From Aeromonas bivalvium (GTDB lineage Bacteria > Pseudomonadota > Gammaproteobacteria > Enterobacterales > Aeromonadaceae): 64,000 nucleotides of DNA. This document shows, one piece after another, positions 37,180 to 46,832 of the stretch. A program made the translations under genes and the position numbers. Where the stretch lies: contig NZ_CDBT01000035.1 in NCBI RefSeq assembly GCF_000819765.1, positions 91,826 to 155,825 of the forward strand, written 5' to 3'. Within the stretch, counting starts at the first letter, position 1. Each line of letters opens with the position of its first letter. The notes under the pieces are model-generated. The model was not told the DNA's origin. It saw nothing but the letters and a program-made list of their open reading frames with translations, and did not search any database.

Positions 37180-38043
37180 GTGAAATGGCTCATCACCCTG
37201 TGTCTGTGCCTGCCCTTGCTGGCGCAGGCGCAAGATCTCGTGGTCAAGATCCCCAAACGTCCCGTCAATCAGCTGGACGGCGACTACCAGCTCAAGTTGC
37301 TGGATCTCGCCCTGCGCCACGCTGGCCAACCGTTTAGGATAGAGCAGGTCGATGTGGATCTGAACCAGTTCACCCTGCAACAGCAGCTGCGGGAGGGCAA
37401 AACGATCAATGTGTTCTGGATGGGAACCTCCAGCGCCCTGGAGTCGGCCCTGCTGCCCGTGCCCGTGCCGCTGTTTCGCGGCCTCGAAGGCTTGCGGATC
37501 GCCTTCATCCACGAGAAGGATCAGGAGAAGTTCAGCCAGATAACGAACCTGGAGCAGCTCAGGAAGATGCGGGCCGCCCAGGGCATCGGCTGGGCCGACA
37601 ACCGGGTCTATCAGGAGGCGGGCATCCCCACCTACATGACCCGCTTCACCAACCTGTTTCGGCTGATGAACGATGGCGGCCGGCTCGACTTCTTCCCCCG
37701 CAGCCTGGTGGAGATCTTCGCCGAGCAGCGGGAGCTCGCCAGCCAGTATCCCAACCTGGTGGTGGAGCAGCACCTGCTGATCCGCTACCCCTTCGCCGAG
37801 TTCTTCTTCGTCAGCCCCCAGCACCCCAAGCTGGCCAAGGCGCTGACCCGGGGCCTGGAGTCCGCCTATGCCGACGGCAGCTTCCTGCGCTTCTTCCGGG
37901 AGAGTCCGGCCATCCGCTCCGCCCTGGCCAGCGCCAACCTGGCTGGCCGCACCACCATACAGCTGGCCAACCCCGACATGACCCCCTTGCTGCGCAGCAT
38001 TCCGGCCCACTACTGGGACTATCCTCCCGTGCAGGGTCAATGA
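37180..38043 (+). CDS. Periplasmic solute-binding-like protein
   Basis: 287 residues; GTG start at 37180 because AGGAG (37167-37171) lies eight bases upstream, while a GTG at 37171 overlaps that site. Signal peptide [17 protein letters not shown]. The remainder resembles a type-2 periplasmic-binding fold (family 3-like), with alternating segments such as [15 protein letters not shown] and [16 protein letters not shown]. No transport genes are adjacent, so it may be a sensory or orphan binding protein. Ligand unknown. Confidence 0.6.
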   Translation: MKWLITLCLCLPLLAQAQDLVVKIPKRPVNQLDGDYQLKLLDLALRHAGQPFRIEQVDVDLNQFTLQQQLREGKTINVFWMGTSSALESALLPVPVPLFRGLEGLRIAFIHEKDQEKFSQITNLEQLRKMRAAQGIGWADNRVYQEAGIPTYMTRFTNLFRLMNDGGRLDFFPRSLVEIFAEQRELASQYPNLVVEQHLLIRYPFAEFFFVSPQHPKLAKALTRGLESAYADGSFLRFFRESPAIRSALASANLAGRTTIQLANPDMTPLLRSIPAHYWDYPPVQGQ

Positions 38044-38161
38044 GGCCCAGTCCCTGGCGACAAGGGATCAACCCGCGCCATGGCAGCGCCGCCCTGTCCC
38101 TTGCCCCGCACCGCTCACGGTGCGCGCCGCCCCCTTCATCCGCCCCGACAAGGAGAGAGAC

Positions 38162-38623
38162 ATGCGTTTGCTGACCCCCCTGCTGAGCTGCGCCCTGCTG
38201 CTGCCCGCCCTGGTCCACGCCAAGGCCGACACCATCGGCGAGGTGAGCACCGCCTTCAAGTTGCTCGGCCCCAACCACAAGATAGTGATAGAGGCCTTCG
38301 ACGATCCTGACATCGCCGGCGTCACCTGCTACCTGGCCCGCCCCAAGACGGGGGGCGTCAAGGGCGGCCTCGGCCTGGCCGAAGACCCCTCCCACGCCTC
38401 CCTCTCGTGTCACCAGACAGGTCCCATCGCCGTGCCGGACAAGCTCAGGCAGGGGGAAGAGGTGTTCGACGTCAACACCTCCCTGGTGTTCAAGGAGCAG
38501 AAGGTGGTGCGCTTCCTTGACAAGAGCCGGGGCAGCCTGGTCTACCTCACCTACAGCACCAAGCTGATCGATGGATCCTACAAGAGCGCGGTCAGTGCCG
38601 TGCCCATCATGCCCTGGGGCTGA
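38162..38623 (+). CDS. creA: CreA family periplasmic protein
   Basis: 153 residues with signal peptide [20 protein letters not shown]. Conserved CreA core: [39 protein letters not shown] and [20 protein letters not shown]. Ribosome site AAGGAGAG seven bases before the ATG at 38162. Molecular function is not established in any species that I know of. The creBCD partners of E. coli are absent here. Confidence 0.9.
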   Translation: MRLLTPLLSCALLLPALVHAKADTIGEVSTAFKLLGPNHKIVIEAFDDPDIAGVTCYLARPKTGGVKGGLGLAEDPSHASLSCHQTGPIAVPDKLRQGEEVFDVNTSLVFKEQKVVRFLDKSRGSLVYLTYSTKLIDGSYKSAVSAVPIMPWG

Positions 38624-38662
38624 GCCGCCGGGCCTGTCACATTCACATCAAGGAAGTTGCAT

Positions 38663-39343
38663 ATGTATCGGACCATATTGGTGACCGGCGCCACCAGCGG
38701 CATAGGGTATGCCCTGGTCGAGGAGCTGACCCGGCTCGGCTACCAGGTGTTTGCCACCGGCCGCAATCAGGAGGCCCTAACCCGCCTCAAGCAGGCGACG
38801 GGCTGCCTGGGGGAGACCGCGGATCTGGCCGACCCCGCCGCCCTGCTCGCGCTCTACGCCAGTGCCGAGCAGGCCCTCGGCCCCATCGACGTGCTGGTCA
38901 ACAACGCCGGCATGAACAGCCGCAAGGCTCCCCTAGTGGAGACCAGCCTGGAGGAGTTCGACCAGCAGTACGCCATCAACCTGCGCGCCCCCTATCTGCT
39001 GGCCCGGGAGGCCCTCAAGTCGATGCAGCCCCGTGGCCGTGGCTACCTGATCAACGTGGTGAGTACGGTCGCCAAGCGCAGCAGCGAAACCATGGGCATC
39101 TACACCGCCATGAAGCAGGGCCTCGCCGGCCTGAGCCAGGTGATGATGAAAGAGGCCCAGCCCCACGGCATCAGGGTCACCACCCTCTTTCCGGGCGGCA
39201 CCGACACGGGTTTTCGCCCCCAGGCCAGGCCGCAATACATGCAGCCCGCCAGCGTGGCGCGCACCCTGGTCCATCTGCTCACCCTGCCGGAAGACGTGGT
39301 GATGCACGAGATGACCTTCCGCCCGCCGGTGGAGCTGGAGTGA
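38663..39343 (+). CDS. Short-chain dehydrogenase/reductase
   Basis: 226 residues, start ATG 38663 eight bases after AAGGAA. Classical SDR: TGATSGIGYALVEEL nucleotide-binding motif (residues 7-21), NNAGMNSR, catalytic Ser in VSTVAKRSS, and YTAMKQGLAG giving the YxxxK pair. Substrate unknown. Possibly co-expressed with creA (gap 39 bp). Confidence 0.85.
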   Translation: MYRTILVTGATSGIGYALVEELTRLGYQVFATGRNQEALTRLKQATGCLGETADLADPAALLALYASAEQALGPIDVLVNNAGMNSRKAPLVETSLEEFDQQYAINLRAPYLLAREALKSMQPRGRGYLINVVSTVAKRSSETMGIYTAMKQGLAGLSQVMMKEAQPHGIRVTTLFPGGTDTGFRPQARPQYMQPASVARTLVHLLTLPEDVVMHEMTFRPPVELE

Positions 39344-39502
39344 GTCTGGGCCGCCGCCCCCGGCATCCCGCCTTGTCTGGCCGATGCTTATCCTGAGGCG
39401 ACCCGCCGTTCGTCCCGGGGACGGCCCGGCGCCGGTTTCTGGTGCCGCGCCCGCCGCCTTGTTGTAAATTAACCACAACCCTCACGTTGTTGGAGAACCG
39501 CC

Positions 39503-40495
39503 ATGCGCGTTGCCCTATTCAGTACCAAGAGTTACGACAAGGAACACTTTCACCAGGCCAATGAGCAATACGGCTTCGACCTGGAATTTTTCGATGTGCG
39601 GCTGGAGGCCAAGACGGCCCGTCTCGCCCACGGCTTCCCCGTGGTGTGCCTGTTCGTCAACGACGATGCCGACCGGGAGGTGCTGACCGAGCTGGCCCAA
39701 CACGGCACCCAGGTGATCGCCCTGCGCTGCGCCGGTTACAACAACGTGGATCTGGTGGCCGCCAGGGAGCTTGGGCTGAAAGTGGTACGGGTGCCCGCCT
39801 ACTCCCCCGAGGCCGTCGCCGAGCACGCAGTCGGCCTGATGATGACCCTCAACCGCCGCATCCATAAGGCCTATCAGCGCACCCGTGACGCCAACTTCTC
39901 CCTGGAAGGGCTGGTGGGCTTCAACATGTATGGCCGTACCGCCGGCATCATAGGCACCGGCAAGATAGGGATCGCCACCCTGCGCATCCTCAAGGGCTTC
40001 GGCATGCGCCTGCTGGTGAGCGACCCCTACCCGAACCAGGCGGCCATCGATCTCGGCGCCGAGTACGTGGACATCGACACCCTGCTGCGTCAGTCCGACG
40101 TCATCAGCCTGCACTGCCCCCTGTTCAAGGAGAACTACCACCTGCTCAACCAGGAGGCCTTCGCCAAGATGAAAGACGGGGTGATGATCATCAACACCAG
40201 CCGGGGCGGCCTGCTCGATGCCAACGCCGCCATCGAGGCCCTCAAGACCTCCCGCATCGGCGCCCTGGGGCTGGACGTCTACGAGGAGGAGGAGGATCTC
40301 TTCTTCGAGGACAAGTCCAACGAGGTGATCACAGACGACGTGTTCCGCCGCCTGTCGGCCTGCCACAACGTGCTGTTCACCGGTCACCAGGCCTTCCTGA
40401 CCCGCGAAGCCCTGCACGCTATCGCCGACACCACCCTGGGCAACATTCAGGCTATCAGTCAGGATGGACGCAGCGACAACGAAGTAGAGTCCTGA
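39503..40495 (+). CDS. ldhA: Fermentative D-lactate dehydrogenase LdhA
   Basis: 330-residue NAD-dependent D-2-hydroxyacid dehydrogenase reducing pyruvate to D-lactate. Begins MRVALFSTKSYDKEHF as in E. coli LdhA. Nucleotide-binding GIIGTGKIGIATLRILKGFG (about 150-169), catalytic Arg in NTSRGGLLD, Glu in GLDVYEEEEDLFFED, His in FTGHQAFLTREAL. Own ribosome site TTGGAGAA. Confidence 0.95.
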   Translation: MRVALFSTKSYDKEHFHQANEQYGFDLEFFDVRLEAKTARLAHGFPVVCLFVNDDADREVLTELAQHGTQVIALRCAGYNNVDLVAARELGLKVVRVPAYSPEAVAEHAVGLMMTLNRRIHKAYQRTRDANFSLEGLVGFNMYGRTAGIIGTGKIGIATLRILKGFGMRLLVSDPYPNQAAIDLGAEYVDIDTLLRQSDVISLHCPLFKENYHLLNQEAFAKMKDGVMIINTSRGGLLDANAAIEALKTSRIGALGLDVYEEEEDLFFEDKSNEVITDDVFRRLSACHNVLFTGHQAFLTREALHAIADTTLGNIQAISQDGRSDNEVES

Positions 40496-40614
40496 GCCCG
40501 CTTCGCCGCCAGCACCGCCCCTCCTGCCTGTTTCCAATATCCTGCGCCGACTTGTGAGAGTCGGCGCAATTCGTTAGGCTGTCCGGCCCCTTTTTGCACA
40601 GGAGCCCGCCCCCC

Positions 40615-41985
40615 ATGTTTATCGGATTCGATTACGGCACATCCAACTGCGCCGTCGCCGTGATGGAGCAGGGCAATCCCAGGCTGCTGCCCCTCGGCGC
40701 CTCCCACTATCTGCCCTCCACCCTGCACGCCCCGCATCGGGATGCCATCGCCGGCCTGCTGGCCGAAGGCCTCTGCCCGGCCCAGCAGCAGGGCTACCTC
40801 AAGCTGCGGGGCACCATGGTCCAGCGTGCCCAGTCGGTGCGTCGCCAGATGCGCGACGAGGGGCTCATCGACGAGCTCAGCTTCGGCGCCGCCGCCCTGG
40901 ACCGTTATCTGGAGGCACCGGACGAGGGTTACTACATCAAGTCGCCCAAGTCCTTCCTCGGCGCCTATGGTCTCAAGCCGCCCCAGATCGCCCTGTTCGA
41001 GGACATCGTCTGTGCCATGATGCTGCATGTGCGCCAGCAGGCGGAGCAGCAGCTCGGCCAGCCGGTGCGCAGCGCCGTGATCGGCCGCCCGGTCAACTTC
41101 CAGGGGCTGGCCGGGGAGGATAGCAACCGCCAGGCCATCGCCATCCTCGGCGAGGCGGCCCGTCTGGCCGGGTTCGAGCAGGTGGCGTTTCTCTATGAAC
41201 CGGTGGCGGCCGGTTTCGAGTTCGAGGCGCGCCTCACCCAGGATGCCGTGGTGCTGGTGGTGGATATCGGCGGTGGTACCACGGACTGCTCCATGCTGCG
41301 GATGGGGCCGAGCCATCGTCACCGGCTCGAGCGTGACGACGATCTGCTCGGCCACAGTGGCCAGCGCATCGGCGGCAACGACTTCGACATCCGCCTCACC
41401 GTCGAGGGCATGATGCCGCTGCTCGGCATGCACGAGACCCTCAAGACCGGCAAGCCGCTGCCCCATCCCCTGTTCTGGGATGCGGCCGCCATCAACGACG
41501 TCAGCGCCCAGAGCCGCTTCTACAGCCTGGAGACGGCGCGCTCCCTGCAGGATCTGCAGCTCGACAGCGCCCCCGACAGCAAGCTGCCCCGCCTCGCCCG
41601 GCTGCGGGCCCACAAGCTCAGCCACCAGCTGGTCTGGCGTGCCGAGCAGGGCAAGATCCAGCTCTCGGACCAGGAGCACAGCCAGCAGCCGCTCACCGAG
41701 CTGGAGCGCGGGCTGCACGCCCAGCTGCACCGCGATCAGCTGGCCCAGGCGTCTGCCCCCCTGCTGGAGAAGATAGGAGAACTGATGGATGACGCCATCC
41801 AAGCCGCCGGGGTGGCGCCTGACCGCGTCTTCATCACGGGAGGCAGCGCCCGATCCCCCCTCATCAAGGCCTATATCAAGGACAAGCTGCCCAACCTGCC
41901 GGTGGACGGCGGCGATGACTTCGGCTCGGTCGCCTCGGGTCTGGCCCGTTATGCCGAACGGCTGTTTGGCGCCTCGCGCGGCTGA
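40615..41985 (+). CDS. yegD: Hsp70-family protein, YegD-like
   Basis: 456-residue Hsp70/actin-fold ATPase lacking the usual substrate-binding lid. Start MFIGFDYGTSNCAVAV contains the phosphate-1 loop DYGTSN. Phosphate-2 region VVDIGGGTTDCSMLR (about residues 219-233) and adenosine loop FITGGSARSPLIK near 412. E. coli YegD is the closest family. Client and partner are unknown. Followed by a strong terminator. Confidence 0.88.
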   Translation: MFIGFDYGTSNCAVAVMEQGNPRLLPLGASHYLPSTLHAPHRDAIAGLLAEGLCPAQQQGYLKLRGTMVQRAQSVRRQMRDEGLIDELSFGAAALDRYLEAPDEGYYIKSPKSFLGAYGLKPPQIALFEDIVCAMMLHVRQQAEQQLGQPVRSAVIGRPVNFQGLAGEDSNRQAIAILGEAARLAGFEQVAFLYEPVAAGFEFEARLTQDAVVLVVDIGGGTTDCSMLRMGPSHRHRLERDDDLLGHSGQRIGGNDFDIRLTVEGMMPLLGMHETLKTGKPLPHPLFWDAAAINDVSAQSRFYSLETARSLQDLQLDSAPDSKLPRLARLRAHKLSHQLVWRAEQGKIQLSDQEHSQQPLTELERGLHAQLHRDQLAQASAPLLEKIGELMDDAIQAAGVAPDRVFITGGSARSPLIKAYIKDKLPNLPVDGGDDFGSVASGLARYAERLFGASRG

Positions 41986-42007
41986 TCCGCCCCGAAGTCC
42001 CATCCAG

Positions 42008-42041
42008 AAGAGGCGGTGACCCAGGGTCGCCGCCTCTTTTC
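42008..42041 (+). terminator. Rho-independent terminator after the yegD-like gene
   Basis: AAGAGGCGGTGACC pairs (one bulge) with GGTCGCCGCCTCTT around CAG, followed by TTCTTT. Confidence 0.85.
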
Positions 42042-42249
42042 TTTGCCCGAGGTCATGGGCCGGAAGGCACGGGCCGGCAGTCATTGACCGAGAACCAGGC
42101 CCCATCGGCGCCGGATTGGCCCATATTCCGACCCTGCCGACTCCCCTACGGCCCCGGGACGACAGAAGCGGTCGGGGAGGCGCCCCCGGCCCCTGCCCCC
42201 CCGGGCCCGGCGACGCTATCCTTGAGACTCCCACTACCGGAGCCCTCCC

Positions 42250-42669
42250 ATGTACAGATTTTTGCTGCTGGTGCTCGCCCTGCTGTTGCTTGGCGGTTGC
42301 AGCTCGGCCCCCCAGTTCAGCCGCCAGGACCTGATGCACCATCACTGGGTGCTGGACAGACTCGATGATGAGCTCATTGAGCTCCCTGCCCGCAACCGAC
42401 CGGATTTCGAGATAGGCGAGCACTTCACCGTCAACGGCATCGCGGGATGCAACCGCTACTTCGGCCAGGGCCACCTCAAGGGGGACAGGCTCAAGGTCAG
42501 CAACCTGGGCAGCACCAGCATGGCCTGTCCGCCCCCCCTCGACACCATAGAGCAGGCGGTGCTCGACACCCTGCAACAGGGCGCCACCCTGACGGGAGAC
42601 ACCCAGCGGCTGATCCTGCAGGGAAAACGGCACCGTTTGGAATACAAGTTGCGAGACTGGGTCTACTAA
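42250..42669 (+). CDS. META-domain lipoprotein (HslJ-like)
   Basis: 139 residues. Lipoprotein signal MYRFLLLVLALLLLGGC with the lipobox LLGGC (Cys17) followed by SS. META/HslJ domain: HHWVLDRLDDELI, GIAGCNRYFGQGHLKGDRL, STSMACPPPLDTIEQAVLD. E. coli HslJ is a heat-inducible novobiocin-resistance lipoprotein of the same domain. Small outer-membrane or periplasmic-face protein. Confidence 0.88.
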   Translation: MYRFLLLVLALLLLGGCSSAPQFSRQDLMHHHWVLDRLDDELIELPARNRPDFEIGEHFTVNGIAGCNRYFGQGHLKGDRLKVSNLGSTSMACPPPLDTIEQAVLDTLQQGATLTGDTQRLILQGKRHRLEYKLRDWVY

Positions 42670-42763
42670 ACCGCCCCAAGACCACGAAAGGGACGCCACA
42701 AACAGGAACAGGGCCCTTGCCTGTGGCACAATATGGGCAGTGCACGCAACGGAGGCGGCCCCC

Positions 42764-43594
42764 ATGTCGATGGATCACCTGTTTGACAAGATCAAGCAAC
42801 TGCCCACCATACCCCAGCTGCTTCACGAGCTGATGCAGAGCTTCGGCGACGAGAATGCCCAGATAGACAAGATTGCCGCCCGGATCGCCATGGATCAGGT
42901 GATCAGCGCCAAGGTGCTGCGGCTGGCCAACTCCGCCGCCCTGCGTCGGGGCCATGACATCACCTCCATCGAACAGGCGGTGATCCGCCTCGGCTTCAAC
43001 CGGTTGCGCTCCCTGGTGGTGGCTTCCGGCATCATTGGCAGCTTCAAGGCGCCTCCCAGCTTCGACAAGCATGCCTTCTGGACCGAGACCTTCCGGGTCG
43101 CCACCATAGCACGGCTCCTGGCCCAGCACGCCAGGGAGATGGATCCCGAGACCGCCTTCACCTGTGCCCTCATCCACAACATCGGCGAGCTGCTGATCCA
43201 GAGCACCCTGCCCGAGGAGGCCGAACTCATCCATCTGGCGGTGCAGCAGGGGACCAGCCGGGTCGATGCCCAGCGCCAGATGCTGGGCTACGACTATGCC
43301 CAGCTTGGCGCCGAGCTGGCCCGACGCTGGCAACTGGCTCCCGCCTTCGTCACCGCCATCGCACAGCAGCTCGATCCCCTGGCCCACCAGCCCGTCAGCC
43401 GGGATGCCGTGCTGATCCGGCTGGCGGTTTTCGTCTCCTTCGCCTGGCATGCCGGGGTTCCGGCCCAGACCATCATAGCCCGTTTCCCCATGCCCCTGGC
43501 CGAGCCCCTGGGACTGGATACCAGCCGGCTGGCCGCGCAACTCGAGACCCTTCACGAGCAGGGCAACCCCCTCGACGAACTCCTGACCCAATGA
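42764..43594 (+). CDS. HDOD-domain signalling protein
   Basis: 276 residues, MSMDHLFDKIKQLPTIPQLL start. The HDOD domain spans about 8-205 with the pattern ALIHNIGELLIQ replacing catalytic HD pairs, so it is probably non-enzymatic. These proteins usually act in signal transduction next to cyclic-di-GMP or two-component systems. Its stop overlaps the malZ start by 4 bp (ATGA), an unexpected pairing with a sugar hydrolase. Confidence 0.85.
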   Translation: MSMDHLFDKIKQLPTIPQLLHELMQSFGDENAQIDKIAARIAMDQVISAKVLRLANSAALRRGHDITSIEQAVIRLGFNRLRSLVVASGIIGSFKAPPSFDKHAFWTETFRVATIARLLAQHAREMDPETAFTCALIHNIGELLIQSTLPEEAELIHLAVQQGTSRVDAQRQMLGYDYAQLGAELARRWQLAPAFVTAIAQQLDPLAHQPVSRDAVLIRLAVFVSFAWHAGVPAQTIIARFPMPLAEPLGLDTSRLAAQLETLHEQGNPLDELLTQ

Positions 43595-45435
43595 ACGACA
43601 TGACCCAAGATATCCCGTTTCTGTTTCACCCTCAGGCGGCCCCCTGGTTCCAGGAGGAGTCCGACTCCCTGCTACTCACCCTGTTCTGCGAAGAGGGGGC
43701 CCGGATCCACGAGGTCTGGCTGCGCCACGAGCCGGACAACGAGGAGTACCTGCTGGCCATGACCCGGGTGGCGACCCGGGAGCGGCTGGGGATCTGGCAG
43801 GCCAGACTGCCCCTGGCCCTGGGCCAGGATCTGCAACTCTATTGCTTCAAGTGCCTCACCCATGAGGGTCAGTGGTGGCTGCACGGCGCCGGCATCAGCC
43901 CCGCCATGCCGCCCCGCGAGCAACATTTTCGCTTCAACACCCGTCACCAGCCGCCGGCCTGGGTACAGGATCAGGTGTTCTACCAGATCTTCCCCGACCG
44001 CTTCTGCAATGGCGACCCGTCCCTGAGCGTGCGCCATCACGAGTACGAGTACGGCGGCAAGGCCGTCATCAGCAAGGCCTGGGGCGAGCCGGTCAGCCAG
44101 CAGGGGGAAGGCACCGCCAGCAGCGAGTTCTATGGCGGCGACCTGGCCGGCATCGACAGCAAACTGCACTATCTGCAATCCCTCGGGGTAACGGCGCTCT
44201 ACCTCAACCCCATCTTCGCCTCGCCGAGCAATCACAAGTACGACACCCAGGATTACTACCGGGTGGACCCCCATCTGGGCAGCAACGAGCGACTGGCCGA
44301 GCTGACCCGCCACCTGCGCCAGCGCGGCATGAAGATCATCCTGGACGCCGTGGTCAACCACACCTCGACCCAGCACCCCTGGTTCTGCCCGCCCAGGGGG
44401 GCCATGGGCAATCCGGATTCGGCGTTTCGCAAGTTCTATACCTTCGATCAGGAGGGGGACTATGTGAGCTGGAAGGGGATCCGCAGCCTGCCCAAGCTGG
44501 ACTTTGCCAGCGAACAGGTGCAGGACGCCGTCTACCGCGCCGAGGACGCCATATTGCGTTACTGGATGCGCCCGCCCTACCAGATAGACGGCTGGCGCTT
44601 CGACGTCATCCACATGCTGGGAGAGCGGGGCACCGCCGAGGGCAATCCTGGTCACGTGCGCGCCATTCGCCACACCCTCAAGCAGGAGAACCCGGAGGCC
44701 TATGTGCTCGGCGAGCACTTCTTCGAGGCGAGCCAGTGGTTGCAGGGGGATCAGGAGGATGGCGCCATGAACTACTATGGCTTCGCCCACCCGATCCGCG
44801 CCTTCCTGGCGGGGCAGGACATCGCCTACCACCCCATACGGATCAGCGCCGCCGAGCTCGATGGCTGGCTCAAGCAGGCCCGGGCCCATATCCCGTTCAA
44901 GAACCAGCTGGCCCAGCTCAACCTGCTGGACAGCCATGACACGGCCCGCTTCCTGCACCTGCTGGGAGAAGACAGACAACGCATGATGCTGGCCGCCACC
45001 CTGCTGCTCACCTATATCGGCGCCCCCTGCATCTACTACGGCGACGAGGTGGGGCTGTCAGGGGGCAACGACCCGGACTGCCGCCGCTGCTTCCCCTGGG
45101 ACAGCACGGCCTGGGACCATGTGCTGCACGAGCACTATCGCCGCCTCACCCAGATCCGCCGCCAGCGCCCCTCCCTGCGCCGGGGTGACGCCCAGACCCT
45201 CTACGCCGGGGCTCACAGCTATGTGTTCGCCCGCACCCTGCAAAGCGATCAGGTGGTGGTGGCCTGCAACCGCCACCCCACGGAGCCCCGCACCATCAGC
45301 CTGCCCCTGTGGCAGACCGCCAGCCCCGCCAGCCGCTTCACCGACGCCTTCAACGGCGACAAGTTCGAGGTGGTGCAGGGGGAGGTGCAACTCACCATCC
45401 CGGCCAACTCGGCCCGGGTGCTGCTGTCGAGCTGA
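43591..45435 (+). CDS. malZ: Maltodextrin glucosidase MalZ
   Basis: GH13 cytoplasmic enzyme that removes glucose from the reducing end of maltodextrins. 614 residues: N-terminal beta domain (1-~120), then a TIM barrel from VFYQIFPDRFCNGDP. GH13 motifs: DAVVNHTS, the nucleophile Asp in DGWRFDVIHML, the acid/base Glu in VLGEHFFEAS, and LLDSHDTARF. C-terminal beta domain ends at SARVLLSS. No other maltose genes nearby. Confidence 0.92.
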   Translation: MNDMTQDIPFLFHPQAAPWFQEESDSLLLTLFCEEGARIHEVWLRHEPDNEEYLLAMTRVATRERLGIWQARLPLALGQDLQLYCFKCLTHEGQWWLHGAGISPAMPPREQHFRFNTRHQPPAWVQDQVFYQIFPDRFCNGDPSLSVRHHEYEYGGKAVISKAWGEPVSQQGEGTASSEFYGGDLAGIDSKLHYLQSLGVTALYLNPIFASPSNHKYDTQDYYRVDPHLGSNERLAELTRHLRQRGMKIILDAVVNHTSTQHPWFCPPRGAMGNPDSAFRKFYTFDQEGDYVSWKGIRSLPKLDFASEQVQDAVYRAEDAILRYWMRPPYQIDGWRFDVIHMLGERGTAEGNPGHVRAIRHTLKQENPEAYVLGEHFFEASQWLQGDQEDGAMNYYGFAHPIRAFLAGQDIAYHPIRISAAELDGWLKQARAHIPFKNQLAQLNLLDSHDTARFLHLLGEDRQRMMLAATLLLTYIGAPCIYYGDEVGLSGGNDPDCRRCFPWDSTAWDHVLHEHYRRLTQIRRQRPSLRRGDAQTLYAGAHSYVFARTLQSDQVVVACNRHPTEPRTISLPLWQTASPASRFTDAFNGDKFEVVQGEVQLTIPANSARVLLSS

Positions 45436-45716
45436 TCCTCGTGGCGATGTGATGAGAGTGATGAGAGTGATGAGAGTGATGAAGAAATAATATGAAATTT
45501 ATCAGTTTCTTAGCGGCTTAATCGCCGTTACTCGCTGAGCCATGTACCATGGGGGCTTATCGAGCCCCTGTTGCCATATCAGTGCCTGGGCGCGCGGCTC
45601 GGAGGCCACGCCAGATGAACGATGGTTTTCGAGCAAAAACAACGTAAACGACACCGGGCTGAGGCCGGTGCCGGGTGCATGAATAAACTACCAATATCAT
45701 TCTCTGCCGTTAGCTT
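45436..45716. repeat. Gap after malZ with a 9-bp tandem repeat
   Basis: GATGAGAGT is repeated three times plus GATGA at 45451-45482, just after the malZ stop. The rest of the 281-bp gap has two hairpins without T-runs (GGGGCT/AGCCCC at about 45552-45568, and CACCGG/CCGGTG near 45655-45673). It marks the boundary to the AT-rich methyltransferase gene. No ORF of note; no insertion sequence seen. Confidence 0.7.
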
Positions 45717-46832
45717 TCAGGCATCGCTGAATATTTCAACATTGTCATATGTCATGCCGCAGCCATGCATTGTCTCAAATATTTCCTTGTAGAAACTTGA
45801 TGCTACGACCAGATTATTGATATGCGTATCTTTAATGTCGCCATAATAGTTTACATGCAAGTTTACGCCAGGAATGGTAAGGTTTGATTTTTTCAAATCG
45901 CCATCAACAACAATTATCCTGGTATTATCCAGAATATCTCTATCAATACCGTTTAAAAGTATGACAGATGCAGAACCAGCACCCCACCAGAAAACCGTTT
46001 CTTTCCCTCTAAGGAAATCATTCACCCTGTTACGATACGACTCACAATGAAGTTTCACTCTCGCCAAGTCAGATATATACCCCGCCTTATCAAACTCCAT
46101 ATCGAACTCACGATACAATGTGTTTTCATGCTTGGCAAAGACCACTCTCAGGCTGTCATTCTCAATGCAACAGTCTATTATTTTTAAACCGTTGTCACGA
46201 GACAACCTCTGCATGAAATAGACATTGTAATAGAACAGATGTTGCACATGGAAACCGCCAAAGTCAGGCACTTCAATGACAATTTTCCCTGTCTCGTTCA
46301 ATGTCCGCGACATCAGACTGAAGATTGAGAAAGGATCCTCAAAGTGCTCGAACACATGCATCAGGTAATAACCATCAACTTTATGTTTGGCATGGCTGGC
46401 ATCGAAATATCCTTTTATGACGTTGAGCCCTAATGCCTTTGCGCTATCGGCCTGAGGACCAGGCTCAATACCGGTCAGATTTGAAAAACCCATATCCGTG
46501 AGCTTTTTCAGAAGATACCCTTCTGAGCAGCCAACCTCTATTATTTCATCATCAACACTGAAGTGATTTATGATAGTACCAATCATTCCATCGTACTTGG
46601 TTGCCCCAATGTTATTCAACGGGGAAATATATGAGTAGTTGTCATATATTTCTGTCAGTTCTTCCGAGGATAATTTTTTCGATGCAAAGCCGACCAGGCA
46701 ATCCTGACAAGCACTGACCTGCAGCTCTGCCACCTTCACGGGAAAATCACCAGAATATGCAGATAAAATCGTCGGCATTTTCCGTTCAAGGAAAACAAAT
46801 GTATTATCACCATGACAATATGGGCATTTCAT
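45717..46832 (-). CDS. SAM-dependent methyltransferase with N-terminal zinc ribbon (sugar C-methyltransferase-like)
   Basis: 371 residues. N-terminal CPYC...CQDC zinc-binding module (residues 3-42), central SAM fold with EVGCSEGYLLKKL (about 96-108), and a C-terminal domain with WWGAGSASVILLNGID. This three-part layout is that of NDP-hexose C-methyltransferases (TylC3/NovU-like). The gene is strikingly AT-rich relative to all neighbours, so probably transferred. ATG shares its A with the stop of the small upstream ORF (TAATG), with GAGGAG upstream. Confidence 0.75.
   Translation of the reverse strand: MKCPYCHGDNTFVFLERKMPTILSAYSGDFPVKVAELQVSACQDCLVGFASKKLSSEELTEIYDNYSYISPLNNIGATKYDGMIGTIINHFSVDDEIIEVGCSEGYLLKKLTDMGFSNLTGIEPGPQADSAKALGLNVIKGYFDASHAKHKVDGYYLMHVFEHFEDPFSIFSLMSRTLNETGKIVIEVPDFGGFHVQHLFYYNVYFMQRLSRDNGLKIIDCCIENDSLRVVFAKHENTLYREFDMEFDKAGYISDLARVKLHCESYRNRVNDFLRGKETVFWWGAGSASVILLNGIDRDILDNTRIIVVDGDLKKSNLTIPGVNLHVNYYGDIKDTHINNLVVASSFYKEIFETMHGCGMTYDNVEIFSDA

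Noticed and set aside
42059..42249. Possible small gene in the gap before the META lipoprotein
   Set aside because: Open frames here are Pro/Ala-rich and lack ribosome sites; the region reads as GC-rich leader sequence.
40459..42765. A 768-codon open frame on the minus strand opposite the yegD-like and META-lipoprotein genes
   Set aside because: Same GC-driven antisense artefact; no domain and no ribosome site.
45481..45523. A 9-codon ORF starting MKFISFLAA after malZ
   Set aside because: Too short, poor ribosome site and no coupling to a neighbour.
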